Shown piece after piece: positions 1 through 6,834 of a stretch of 13,731 nt of DNA (within the stretch, counting starts at the first letter, position 1; every line of letters starts with the position of its first letter). The notes beneath the pieces were generated by a model. The model was not told where the DNA came from, ran no database searches, and was given only the letters and a program-made list of their open reading frames with translations. The stretch spans positions 1-13,731 of the forward strand of contig JAFAPF010000177.1 of assembly GCA_019247245.1 (NCBI GenBank). The letters are read 5' to 3'. Both the position numbers and the translations under genes were made by a program. Origin of the DNA: Rubrobacter sp. (lineage in GTDB: Bacteria; Actinomycetota; Rubrobacteria; Rubrobacterales; Rubrobacteraceae).

Positions 1-98
1 AAGATTTTGATAGCCACGGGACGATCCAAGACCTCGTCTCTACCCAGAAAGACCCGCGCCATGCCACCTGCCCCTATCTGGTGCTCGAGCACAAACCT
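1..98. repeat. Near-identical 98-bp repeat, copy 1 (kinase N-lobe)
   Basis: Positions 1-98 match 1629-1726 with one mismatch (T at 69 against C at 1697). Both copies encode the glycine-loop region of adjacent kinases. The repeat may extend past the left edge. Confidence 0.95.
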
Positions 99-116
99 CT
101 GGGCGAACCTCGTCAT
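1..116 (-). CDS. Ser/Thr protein kinase, PknB-like, N-terminal fragment (runs off the left edge)
   Basis: This is the first 38 codons of a second Hanks-type serine/threonine kinase, truncated by the window edge. The peptide begins MTRFAQRFVLEHQ and continues through the glycine-rich loop IGAGGMARVF and the VAIK motif carrying the ATP-binding lysine. From FVLEH onward the visible residues are identical to the kinase immediately upstream (176-1744), so the two are tandem paralogues. I chose the ATG at 116 because it aligns with the paralogue's start. The nearest Shine-Dalgarno-like AGGAGAG is about 18 bases upstream, which is too far. A TATAAT lies 7 bases before the ATG, so a leaderless transcript is possible. 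Family identity is certain from the motifs; substrate, membrane topology and sensor domain cannot be seen. Confidence 0.85.
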   Translation of the reverse strand, partial: MTRFAQRFVLEHQIGAGGMARVFLGRDEVLDRPVAIKI

Positions 117-133
117 GCGATCGATTATATAAT
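117..133 (-). promoter_or_regulatory. Candidate -10 element (TATAAT) for a leaderless kinase transcript
   Basis: On the minus strand, TATAAT (129 to 124) is followed by CGATCGC and then the ATG at 116, so transcription would start at or next to the start codon. The site sits inside the 10-base palindrome ATTATATAAT (124-133). The hexamer 17 bases upstream (AGCCTT) is a poor -35, so this is only a candidate. Confidence 0.35.
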
Positions 134-175
134 GGCTCTCCTGCGCAAGGCTGACTCTCCCCCGCTTCAAACCTT

Positions 176-1744
176 TCAGGTTTTCTTCACCAGATGGTCC
201 AGCTTCCACTCTCCACCCTCGTTGACGCACTCCCAGGTCCCGGTAACGTAGGTCGAAGCCTCCCCTTTACGGTCCTCACGGACCGTGAAGTCCACCCTTG
301 CCGTATCACCCGAGACGTCCGCTTTGGGCATCTGCGTGAAATACACCCACGTGAGCGTGCCCATCCGCTCCTGCTGGGCCCACTGCTCCGGGGAGCCCAC
401 CTCCTTTTGCAGTCGCGAGGAGAGGTATGACCACACTTTGTTGGGATCCTGAAACGACTCTTCTACATACATGTAGTAGACCGCACTCTGGGCGTCTTCC
501 GCCGAAGGTGGGGCGGGCTGGGGGGGGGCAGAGGTCTCCGCAGCTTTTTGTGGTTGGTCGGTGGTGGCCTGTTCGGTTTTCCCAGCGTCGGAGCTCAGCA
601 AGGAGGCAGGCATACCCACGATGCCGAAACCGAGCAGGAGCAGCAACCCAACGCTGCCCACGGCGAGCGCTGCCCGCCGGCCCCGCCTAGGACGAAAGGC
701 CCGGTGGTGGAAGACCTGTTCTGGCATGACCGGTGTGCGATCCGAGGCTACGATAGGGTTGACGCGGTCCTTCGACCCCCGGAGCACAGGACCGAAACTC
801 CTGGTCCTCGCCGCGTCGGCAGTATTCGAGATCCCGGCAACGCCCGCGGCTCCAACCTCCCGCGCAGCCTCAGCGAGGCTCCTCGCAGTCTCGCCGACGG
901 GCGAGCGGCTCGGCCCGGCACCGGAGGCCAGGGTGTTCAGGCGGAGTAACCGCTCTTGGAGGTTTGCGACGTCCGGGCGGTCGGCGGGGTCCTTTGCGAG
1001 GCAGGCAAGGATAAGCTCCTCGAATGGCTCGCTCAGGGCAGCTCCTCGCGCCCGAGGCGGGGTCGGGGGCCTAGTGAGTTGCTGGTTCGCTACCTCTAGC
1101 GAGCCACCGGAGAACGGCGGCTCGCCGACCGCCGCTTGGTAAAGGGTACACCCCAAAGAGTAGACATCGCTCTTCGGTGGGATCTCCTCTCCCCGCAACT
1201 GCTCAGGAGACGAATACGAGGCGGTGCCGAGATAGGAGCCCGTTCGGGTAGTCTGCGTAGCAGCGTCCAGTGCCCGGGCGACGCCAAAGTCGGTCAGCTT
1301 CGAGCGGCCGTAGTCGTCGATTAGGATATTCTGGGGCTTTATGTCACGGTGGACGATACCCCTCTCATGAGCGCGGACGAGCCCGGAAGCGACGTCGGCG
1401 CCTATCCGCGCGAGCTCCTTCTCGGTGAGCGGTCCCTTCTCGTCCACAACCATTTTCAGGTCTCCGCCAGAGACGTACTCCATAACGATGTAGGAAACCT
1501 CACGCCCTTCAAACTCCCCTTCACCTGCATCGTAGACCTGGACTATGTTGGGGTGAGAGAGCCGGGCAGCGGTGCGACCCTCACGCCTAAAGCGGGCACC
1601 GACCTCAGAGTCCTCATAGCCCTCCCTCAAGATTTTGATAGCCACGGGACGATCCAAGACCTCGTCTCTACCCAGAAAGACCCGCGCCATGCCACCCGCC
1701 CCTATCTGGTGCTCGAGCACAAACCTGCCGTCGAGGCGTCTCAT
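176..1744 (-). CDS. Membrane Ser/Thr protein kinase (PknB-like) with an extracytoplasmic C-terminal domain
   Basis: The product is a 522-residue Hanks-type kinase that phosphorylates proteins on Ser/Thr at the inner face of the membrane. Visible motifs are the glycine loop IGAGGMARV (14-22), VAIK Lys37, HRDIKPQN (132-139, catalytic Asp134), DFG (152-154) and SPE (179-181), with a Thr/Ser-rich activation segment before it (163-178). A proline/alanine-rich juxtamembrane part leads to one membrane segment (about 358-378). A low-complexity linker and a roughly 105-residue outer domain follow; this domain may be NTF2-like, which is my guess. There are no PASTA repeats. I chose the ATG at 1744 over an in-frame start at 1804 because AAGGAG precedes it at good spacing and the family begins there. 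It lies 28 bases after the DAHP synthase stop, so it is probably the third gene of that operon. A nine-base G run (520-528) falls in the outer linker. Confidence 0.93.
   Translation of the reverse strand: MRRLDGRFVLEHQIGAGGMARVFLGRDEVLDRPVAIKILREGYEDSEVGARFRREGRTAARLSHPNIVQVYDAGEGEFEGREVSYIVMEYVSGGDLKMVVDEKGPLTEKELARIGADVASGLVRAHERGIVHRDIKPQNILIDDYGRSKLTDFGVARALDAATQTTRTGSYLGTASYSSPEQLRGEEIPPKSDVYSLGCTLYQAAVGEPPFSGGSLEVANQQLTRPPTPPRARGAALSEPFEELILACLAKDPADRPDVANLQERLLRLNTLASGAGPSRSPVGETARSLAEAAREVGAAGVAGISNTADAARTRSFGPVLRGSKDRVNPIVASDRTPVMPEQVFHHRAFRPRRGRRAALAVGSVGLLLLLGFGIVGMPASLLSSDAGKTEQATTDQPQKAAETSAPPQPAPPSAEDAQSAVYYMYVEESFQDPNKVWSYLSSRLQKEVGSPEQWAQQERMGTLTWVYFTQMPKADVSGDTARVDFTVREDRKGEASTYVTGTWECVNEGGEWKLDHLVKKT
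1629..1726. repeat. Near-identical 98-bp repeat, copy 2 (kinase N-lobe)
   Basis: This is the second copy of the sequence at 1-98, in the same orientation and offset by 1628 bases. Identity stops abruptly at the codons for the first few residues of each kinase (RRLDG against TRFAQ). Confidence 0.95.
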
Positions 1745-1772
1745 AAGGATCTCCTTGGTTAATAGAGAGAGA

Positions 1773-2612
1773 CTAAATGACCTCCCGGCCCATGGCGCTC
1801 GCAAAGGGTTGCAAAACCTCGCGCAAGCTCAGGAGAGCTTCTATGGGGAGTGCCTGCTCCGCATCACAGAGGGCTTCCTGAGGCTCGTGGTGCGACTCCA
1901 CGATCAGACCATCAGCCTCCGCGGCCACGCTGGCCTTAGAGAGCGGAATAACCAGGTCGCGCCTTCCTGCCGCGTGGCTGGGGTCCACGATCACCGGTAG
2001 GTCAGTGAGCCTCTTGGCCACGATCACAGCCGAGAGGTCTAGCGTGAAGCGCGTGCTCGTCTCGAACGTGCGTATACCACGCTCGCAAAGCACCACGTTG
2101 TCCCCACCGGCGTTAGTTATGTACTCCGCGGCCAAGAGCCACTCCTCGACCGTCGCCGAGAAACCGCGCTTGAGTATCACGCCGTGATCGGTCCTTGCGA
2201 TCGCAGCGCCCACGCGCTTTAGCAAGGCGAAGTTTGCCATGTTGCGTGTACCAATCTGGAGTATCTGAGCATGCTCCATGACGAGCTCTATATCACCCGG
2301 ATCCAAGATCTCAGTGACGGCCTTGAGGCCCAAGTTCTTAGAGACGTCCGAGAGTATCGTCAGGCCTTCCTCGCCCAAGCCCTGGAAGGAGTACGGAGAG
2401 GTACGAGGCTTGAAGGCACCACCGCGGATGTACTCATAGCCAGCCTGTTTTACAGCCTTGGCGGAGGCGGCAAACTGCTCGTGGCTCTCGACGGTACAGG
2501 GGCCAGCGACCACCCTGAAGGAGCCTGGTCGTATCATGCCGTTGCTCGTCTTAACGTCAGTCTTGATATTACTCTTGATATTACTCAAAGTGGCTTTCTC
2601 CGAAATACTCAT
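1773..2612 (-). CDS. aroF: 3-deoxy-7-phosphoheptulonate (DAHP) synthase, class I-beta type
   Basis: This 279-residue enzyme condenses phosphoenolpyruvate and erythrose 4-phosphate, the first step of the shikimate pathway. The visible family motifs are AGPCTVES (36-43, metal-ligand Cys39), [16 protein letters not shown] (63-78), LKRG (147-150), CERGIRTFE (176-184), [10 protein letters not shown] (209-218) and a metal-binding E-S-H-H near 239-242. It lacks both the N-terminal ferredoxin-like regulatory domain of Thermotoga-type enzymes and a fused chorismate mutase, but the mutase is the gene directly upstream, 15 bases away and in the same frame. The N-terminal 25 residues are a polar linker with a duplicated SNIK. 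GGAAG sits about 5 bases before the ATG, supporting independent initiation. Feedback control, if present, might come from interaction with the mutase; that is an inference. The symbol could equally be aroA or aroG. Confidence 0.95.
   Translation of the reverse strand: MSISEKATLSNIKSNIKTDVKTSNGMIRPGSFRVVAGPCTVESHEQFAASAKAVKQAGYEYIRGGAFKPRTSPYSFQGLGEEGLTILSDVSKNLGLKAVTEILDPGDIELVMEHAQILQIGTRNMANFALLKRVGAAIARTDHGVILKRGFSATVEEWLLAAEYITNAGGDNVVLCERGIRTFETSTRFTLDLSAVIVAKRLTDLPVIVDPSHAAGRRDLVIPLSKASVAAEADGLIVESHHEPQEALCDAEQALPIEALLSLREVLQPFASAMGREVI
2562..2585. repeat. 12-bp tandem duplication in the DAHP synthase linker
   Basis: Two exact copies of CTTGATATTACT (2562-2573 and 2574-2585, plus strand) encode SNIKSNIK in the N-terminal linker of DAHP synthase. 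The reading frame is preserved. Confidence 0.9.
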
Positions 2613-2627
2613 TGGTCTTCCAAACTC

Positions 2628-2945
2628 TCACCTAGAAAACTCTCCACGTTGGGCTTCTAGATCCCGGATACGGTGAAGGATGAGCTCGAAGATCTCACGC
2701 ATTGAGGTGTCATATATTGGTCCCTCGTTCTCCTCGGCGACCCGACGCAGGATCTCCTCCTCACGCTTGGGATCGAAGAGGGGTTTGCCCGTCTCGGCTT
2801 TTATGGTAACAAGCTCCTGCACTATACGCGCTCGCTCGTTGAGGTTACGTATAAGCTCTCGGTCGACCTCGTCTACCCTGCTCCTGAGCTTTCGTATCCT
2901 GGCTTCCGTATCTGCGTTCTCCATGGGGAAACGGATTGTATCCAT
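2628..2945 (-). CDS. aroQ: Chorismate mutase, AroQ type
   Basis: This small all-helical enzyme converts chorismate to prephenate. The roughly 90-residue AroQ domain starts at about residue 15 with ARIRKLRSRVDEVDRE and continues through LNERARIVQEL, TIKAETGKPLFDP and KREEEILRRV. Likely active-site residues by family alignment are Arg21, Arg38, Lys49, Asp58, Arg61 and Glu62 (approximate). The start is uncertain. I give the ATG at 2945 (105 residues). The ATG at 2924 gives 98 residues; neither has a clear Shine-Dalgarno. A GTG at 2999 has GGAGG ten bases upstream, and a GTG at 3047 also opens the frame, but the extra residues look non-conserved. Its TGA is followed in frame by five sense codons and then the DAHP synthase ATG, so mutase plus synthase resembles the fused Bacillus-type enzyme cut by one stop codon. 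It is divergent from the aminotransferase gene. Confidence 0.9.
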   Translation of the reverse strand: MDTIRFPMENADTEARIRKLRSRVDEVDRELIRNLNERARIVQELVTIKAETGKPLFDPKREEEILRRVAEENEGPIYDTSMREIFELILHRIRDLEAQRGEFSR

Positions 2946-3003
2946 GCCCGAAGGATAAGGCAAACGAGAAAGCGTCCTCGCAGCCGGATTACCGCGCACC
3001 CCG

Positions 3004-3032
3004 TTGAAAGCCTCCACAAAGAGGGCTAGGCT
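3004..3032 (+). promoter_or_regulatory. Candidate promoter for the aminotransferase-tyrA operon
   Basis: TTGAAA (3004-3009) is followed after 17 bases by TAGGCT (3027-3032), which places a transcription start about 40 bases before the TTG start codon. The -35 is close to consensus and the -10 is weak. The region is shared with the divergent mutase operon. Confidence 0.35.
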
Positions 3033-3076
3033 ATTAAAATCTATCACCCCTCAGTTTAGATAGGAGCACCGAGAGC

Positions 3077-4153
3077 TTGAAGTTCAGAGTAGAACTTGAT
3101 CCGCTTATACCCTACAAACCGCCCCGTATGTCCCTGGAAGCGGCGGCGGAGCACATCGGCCCAGACGGAAGCCCGAACGCGGAAGGCTATGTCAAGCTGA
3201 CCTCGAACGAGCTTTCTTTCGGACCACTTCCGGAAGCCGAAGCGGCCATGCGTGAGGCCCTCCCCCGCCTGAACCGCTATCCCGACCGCCATGCCAGCTC
3301 TTTGCGCGAAGCAATCGCTGAGGCCAATCCCGGGACGGGCTCCAAGAACATACTCATCGGCAACGGTTCGAGTGAGGTCCTTCTGAACCTTCTACAGCTA
3401 ATCAAGCGCCCCGGGGAGGTACTTTTACCATGGCCGTCCTTCGGGCTCTACGCAGCGATCGCGACCATCCTCGGCTTCAGAACCAGGAAGATTCCTCTGA
3501 CGGAGGAACACCAGATCAAGCCAGAGACCCTGCTCTCCGCTGTAGGTCCGGCAACGAGAGCTATAATCCTCTGCAACCCGAACAACCCTACGGGGACGTA
3601 CCTCACCCTCAGCGAGGTGCGAGCTTTCGCGGAGGCACTCCCCGAGAACATGCTCCTGATCCTGGATGAAGCCTACCAAGAGTTCGTCTCCGATGCTGCC
3701 TACAACGGTTCCCATAACCTCGCACTCGAAAAGTCGAACGTGGCGGTGACACGCACGTTCTCTAAGGCTCACGGGCTCGCCGGCTTGAGAGCCGGCTACG
3801 GCCTGGCCCCTGAAAGGATAGCGGACTATGCCGAGAGGGTCCGCTTCCCCTTCTCCGTGAACCTTATGGCTCAGGTGGCAGCAACGGCTTCTATGGAGGC
3901 TCGTGAAAAGATAAGGGCCCGAGCCGCATTCATCATCCGCGAGCGGGACCGTATACAGGAAGCCTTTGCCTCCGCAGGCCTCCCCTACATCCCCTCACAG
4001 GGCAACTTCATATTGGTGAATGCTGGTCCCAACATCTTTGAGAAGACCGGCGTGCTTGTGCGAGAGGGCGAAGCTCTGAGCTACCCGGGCTGGAGCCGGG
4101 TCACGATCGGGAACTCCAAGGAGAACGATCGGATCATAGGAGCACTCTCATAA
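3077..4153 (+). CDS. hisC: HisC-family PLP-dependent aminotransferase (histidinol-phosphate or aromatic amino acid aminotransferase)
   Basis: This 358-residue fold-type I aminotransferase has the HisC family layout: an N-terminal LDPLIPYKPP segment, SNELSFGP (43-50), NPNNPTG (167-173), DEAY (197-200), and SKAHGLAGLRAGYG (229-242) with the PLP lysine at 230 and the Arg238 region. The start is TTG 3077, with AGGAG ten bases upstream. The internal ATG at 3127 would remove the conserved PYKPP segment, so it is less likely. The TAA overlaps the proposed tyrA start as ATAA. HisC-type enzymes can act on histidinol phosphate, or on phenylpyruvate and hydroxyphenylpyruvate. No other his gene is visible and tyrA follows directly, so an aromatic transaminase role is my preferred inference. 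The symbol reflects family rather than proven substrate. Confidence 0.9.
   Translation: MKFRVELDPLIPYKPPRMSLEAAAEHIGPDGSPNAEGYVKLTSNELSFGPLPEAEAAMREALPRLNRYPDRHASSLREAIAEANPGTGSKNILIGNGSSEVLLNLLQLIKRPGEVLLPWPSFGLYAAIATILGFRTRKIPLTEEHQIKPETLLSAVGPATRAIILCNPNNPTGTYLTLSEVRAFAEALPENMLLILDEAYQEFVSDAAYNGSHNLALEKSNVAVTRTFSKAHGLAGLRAGYGLAPERIADYAERVRFPFSVNLMAQVAATASMEAREKIRARAAFIIRERDRIQEAFASAGLPYIPSQGNFILVNAGPNIFEKTGVLVREGEALSYPGWSRVTIGNSKENDRIIGALS
4138..4153 (+). promoter_or_regulatory. Shine-Dalgarno and ATAA stop/start overlap that decides the tyrA start
   Basis: AGGAG (4138-4142) is followed by seven bases and then ATA (4150-4152), which shares two bases with the aminotransferase TAA (4151-4153). 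Spacing and overlap match translationally coupled ATGA junctions, except that the third base of the start codon is A. Confidence 0.6.
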
Positions 4154-5199
4154 GCCACACGCTCGGCATCGTCGGGGTTGGGCTCATCGGGGGCTCAGTG
4201 GGTATTGCCGCTAAGGCGGCAGGTTGGGAAGCCGTTGGGGTAGACAAGCCGGCGGTCCTAGAAAGTGCGATCGAGATGGGAGCCATCGACCGGGCCTCGA
4301 CGATGAAGGAGGTGCGGGGGACGGACCTTGTGATACTCGCAGCACCCATCTCGCGTATTACAGCCCTGATTCAGGACCTCACCCCAACGGATGCGCTTAT
4401 TACCGACGCTGCGAGCACGAAGATGAAGATCGTACGTGAAGCTGAGACACGCAACCTGCGCTTCGTCGGCGGCCACCCGATGGCTGGGAGCCAGCTTTCA
4501 GGGGTGACAAACGCGAGGAAGGACCTCTTCCGCGGCGCTCGGTATTTCCTGACGCCCACGAGACGTACGGATCCCGAAGATTACCGTGAGGTTGCTCAGT
4601 TCGTGCGTCAGAACCTAGGCGCTGTACCCACGGCGGTGGACCCCGAGAAGCATGATCTGCTGGTCGCCGCCCTCTCTCACCTGCCACACCTTATGGCCGC
4701 GGCCCTCCTGAAGGTAGCCTCCGATATCTCGCCCGAGGCACTAACTTTTGCGGGTCCCTCTTTCAGGGATCTGACACGCGTCGGTGCGTCCAACCCGGCA
4801 CTCTGGTCGGATATTCTGGCCGAGAATGCCCCTGCCCTTGGCGAGGCCCTCGGCGCGTTCGCAGGGGCGATGGCCCAGTTTGGAAGCGAGATCTCTAACC
4901 GCAAGAGCATCGAAGAGCGCTTCCGCGCGGCCCGCGAAGCCTACGACGCTCTGGGCGGCATCCTCGTCGAAAAGAGTGGCGAGAACGTCGAGATAGCCAT
5001 CCCCGTCGAGAACCGTCCCGGTATCCTCGCCCATGTGACGACCCTCATGGGTTCCAACGATATAAACATTCTTGACCTCTACGTGAGGCACTCCAACACC
5101 GAGCGTGCCGCTCTCGTCCTGACCCTCGACGGCGACGTCGCCCCGGTAGCCCAGGACCTGCTCCTCGAAGCCGGCTTTACCGTTAAGTTTCTAACTTAG
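4150..5199 (+). CDS. tyrA: Prephenate dehydrogenase with C-terminal ACT domain; apparent ATA start
   Basis: This NAD(P)-dependent enzyme oxidatively decarboxylates prephenate to 4-hydroxyphenylpyruvate in tyrosine synthesis. Read from 4150 it has 349 residues: a Rossmann loop GIVGVGLIGGS (6-16), VGGHPMAGS (106-114, His109), the SHLPHL helix motif (176-181, His177), a helical dimerisation domain, and an ACT domain (about 278-349) with a PVENRPGILA core that typically binds tyrosine for feedback control. The first canonical start in this frame is GTG 4198, which would delete half of the nucleotide-binding loop. The ATA at 4150 has AGGAG (4138-4142) seven bases upstream and overlaps the preceding stop as ATAA, the usual layout for coupled genes. 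Either AUA is used, another near-cognate codon is used, or a G-to-A change or sequencing error altered ATG. Function is certain; the exact start is not. Confidence 0.93.
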   Translation: MSHTLGIVGVGLIGGSVGIAAKAAGWEAVGVDKPAVLESAIEMGAIDRASTMKEVRGTDLVILAAPISRITALIQDLTPTDALITDAASTKMKIVREAETRNLRFVGGHPMAGSQLSGVTNARKDLFRGARYFLTPTRRTDPEDYREVAQFVRQNLGAVPTAVDPEKHDLLVAALSHLPHLMAAALLKVASDISPEALTFAGPSFRDLTRVGASNPALWSDILAENAPALGEALGAFAGAMAQFGSEISNRKSIEERFRAAREAYDALGGILVEKSGENVEIAIPVENRPGILAHVTTLMGSNDINILDLYVRHSNTERAALVLTLDGDVAPVAQDLLLEAGFTVKFLT

Positions 5200-5489
5200 A
5201 TAACTAACGCTAGCATATCCTTCTGCTTCCTTGTTCGGCTTATGTATGAGTAATTATCTTGTTGCGGAGGGTGTTGGTACCACTTGAGCTCCAATTAGAG
5301 CAGCTTCGCACCAAAACCTAACTTGGATGCTCACTTTTGGTTCAAACCTGAGTCCCGCACCAAAGCCTCTCCGAGCAGAAGCCGGCACCTACACAGAAAG
5401 GGGAATAGCGGGTAGCGGGTATGGGCATCGGCGAACCCACTTCCCACTTAATGGTATTCCTACGGGCTCTAACCACAATATATTGTAGA
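5200..5489. other. Gene-free stretch downstream of tyrA
   Basis: I see no credible coding sequence on either strand. Visible structure includes a direct repeat CGCACCAAA(A/G)CCT (5307-5319 and 5356-5368, one mismatch), a tandem AGCGGGT pair near 5408-5422, and a perfect 12-base palindrome ACAATATATTGT (5475-5486). No clear intrinsic terminator follows tyrA. Confidence 0.6.
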
Positions 5490-5759
5490 TTAGTGCTCGC
5501 GAAAAATCTCCACTAGCTTATGCACAAAAAGCCGGAAGTAGGTCTCGGTGAGGGCAGGCTCCCAGTACTCTATGAGCCTCGCTTAAAGTTTGACTCCCAA
5601 GCTGCCCTTATCCATGTCGTACCCGGTACCCACATCGCCGTTTAGTACCCGGTTAGGCATCCCTCGCTTTGCATCTACCGCGCTGGCTGCCTCATATCTC
5701 ATCTTATAGGGGTGTCGGAGCATCTTGTAAAAATCCAGGTCCTCAGTCAAGTATGTCAT
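5490..5759 (-). pseudogene. Interrupted small ORF of unknown function
   Basis: A minus-strand ATG at 5759 opens a 58-codon frame (MTYLTEDLDFYKMLRHPYKM at its start) that ends at TAA 5583-5585. The same frame then continues protein-like (ARLIEYWEPALTETYFRLFV) for 30 more codons to a second TAA at 5490-5492. Composition on both sides of the first stop looks coding, with many charged and aromatic residues and an amphipathic C-terminal helix. The simplest reading is an 89-codon gene broken by one nonsense change. A TAG lies two codons upstream of the ATG, so it does not extend 5' in this frame, and the Shine-Dalgarno is weak. Surrounding bases are more A+T-rich than the neighbouring genes. I do not recognise the family. 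It could instead be a 58-residue gene, or chance. Confidence 0.45.
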
Positions 5760-5940
5760 GACCTACTTGTAGGGTAATGAGTACCGTTATGACCTTAATC
5801 GTACATGCTTTTCATGAAAATCGCCCATCGAACGGGAGGTCTTATACAACCTTTTATGAGGTGGAATCGGTTTTGAATTACGTTAGGTCATCCGTTGATC
5901 GAGCGTATCGAAGAGAGTAAATCGCGCTTTTCCCTATTAC
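5760..5940. other. A+T-rich non-coding stretch with a palindrome
   Basis: No coding sequence is seen; all frames carry frequent stops. A perfect 12-base palindrome TTTTCATGAAAA lies at 5809-5820, about 50 bases upstream of the interrupted ORF's ATG, and could be an operator. Confidence 0.5.
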
Positions 5941-6834
5941 TTACCTCCCAAGCAGGTGCCGAAGAGTTCCCTCAAGCTTGGGGTAGCGGAACATGTAACC
6001 CGATTCTTTGAGCTTCGCGGGCTCGACGCGCTGGCTCGCCAGTAGCAGCTCGTCGGCTAGCTGACCCAGCGCTATACGAGCAGCAGGAGCTGGGAGCGAC
6101 AAGATGGTAGGGCGGTTTAGTACACGTCCCAATATTTTCGTATATTCTGCATTCGTAGGTGGGTCAGGGGCGACAACGTTGACCGGGCCTTCGAGGGAAT
6201 TCATCATCAAAGCGTGTAGGGTAGCACCCACAACGTCAGCTATAGCTACCCAGGGCCAGTATTGTCTACCGTTACCGATCTTTCCTCCCCCACCAAGCTT
6301 GAAGAGGGGCAGTGTCGCTGCTAAAGCCCCACCCTCCGTGCTGAGCACAAGCCCGAATCGCGGGCACACGACCCGTACCCCTACTTCCCGTACCGGGTCG
6401 GTGGCGCTCTCCCACTCCCGGCATACCCCTGCAAGGAAGTTCGAGCCGGGACCACTGTCCTCGTGCAAGCGCTCGTTGCCCCGGTCTCCGTAGTATCCGG
6501 TCGCCGAGGCGCTGATCATAACTCTGGGCGGCACCGAAAGCTTAGCGAGCGCCTCAGCCAAGAGGCGCGTGCCTTGGACCCGACTATCGCGGATGCGAGC
6601 CTTCTTGTCGGACGTCCAGCGACCCTGTACACTCTCGCCCGCTAGGTGCACAACGGCGTCTATCCCTTCGAGCCGGGCAGCGTTTACGGTACCCACCGAT
6701 GGGTCCCACTGGATAACGTAATCTTCGGCACCTCCCGAGCGCGTGAGACGCACGACGCGATGTCCCTCGCGGGCAAGGACAGTGGAGATCGTCGAGCCTA
6801 CGAGCCCGGTCGATCCACTAACGAGTACGTTCAA
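5941..6834 (-). CDS. TIGR01777-family NAD(P)-binding epimerase/oxidoreductase (YfcH-like)
   Basis: This 297-residue extended short-chain dehydrogenase/reductase fold protein belongs to the group annotated as nucleoside-diphosphate sugar epimerase-like; its physiological substrate is generally unknown. Visible features are the nucleotide loop GSTGLVG (7-13), HLAGES (63-68), ASATGYYGDRG (109-119) with the catalytic-type Tyr, GGGGKIGNGRQYWPW (181-195), and a C-terminal DUF1731-like segment with ESGYMFRYP (277-285) ending LRHLLGR. The start is TTG 6834, supported by GGAGGAGGT five bases upstream. Length is typical of the family. The next gene upstream on the same strand, the sortase, is more than 200 bases away, so a shared transcript is uncertain. 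Confidence 0.92.
   Translation of the reverse strand: MNVLVSGSTGLVGSTISTVLAREGHRVVRLTRSGGAEDYVIQWDPSVGTVNAARLEGIDAVVHLAGESVQGRWTSDKKARIRDSRVQGTRLLAEALAKLSVPPRVMISASATGYYGDRGNERLHEDSGPGSNFLAGVCREWESATDPVREVGVRVVCPRFGLVLSTEGGALAATLPLFKLGGGGKIGNGRQYWPWVAIADVVGATLHALMMNSLEGPVNVVAPDPPTNAEYTKILGRVLNRPTILSLPAPAARIALGQLADELLLASQRVEPAKLKESGYMFRYPKLEGTLRHLLGR

Noticed and set aside
194..1762. Several long plus-strand open frames opposite the kinase gene
   Set aside because: They lie antisense to a kinase with full motif support and have arginine/proline-rich, low-information translations typical of antisense frames in GC-rich DNA.
5264..5285. T-box-like GGAGGGTGTTGGTACC
   Set aside because: It does not match the T-box consensus closely, and no plus-strand gene follows it for thousands of bases.
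5263..5362. tRNA-like features (GGTTCAAACC, CGCACCA, a GCTC/GAGC stem)
   Set aside because: The T-loop and CCA are out of register by one base, the D-loop lacks GG, and no acceptor stem pairs properly. No cloverleaf can be drawn.
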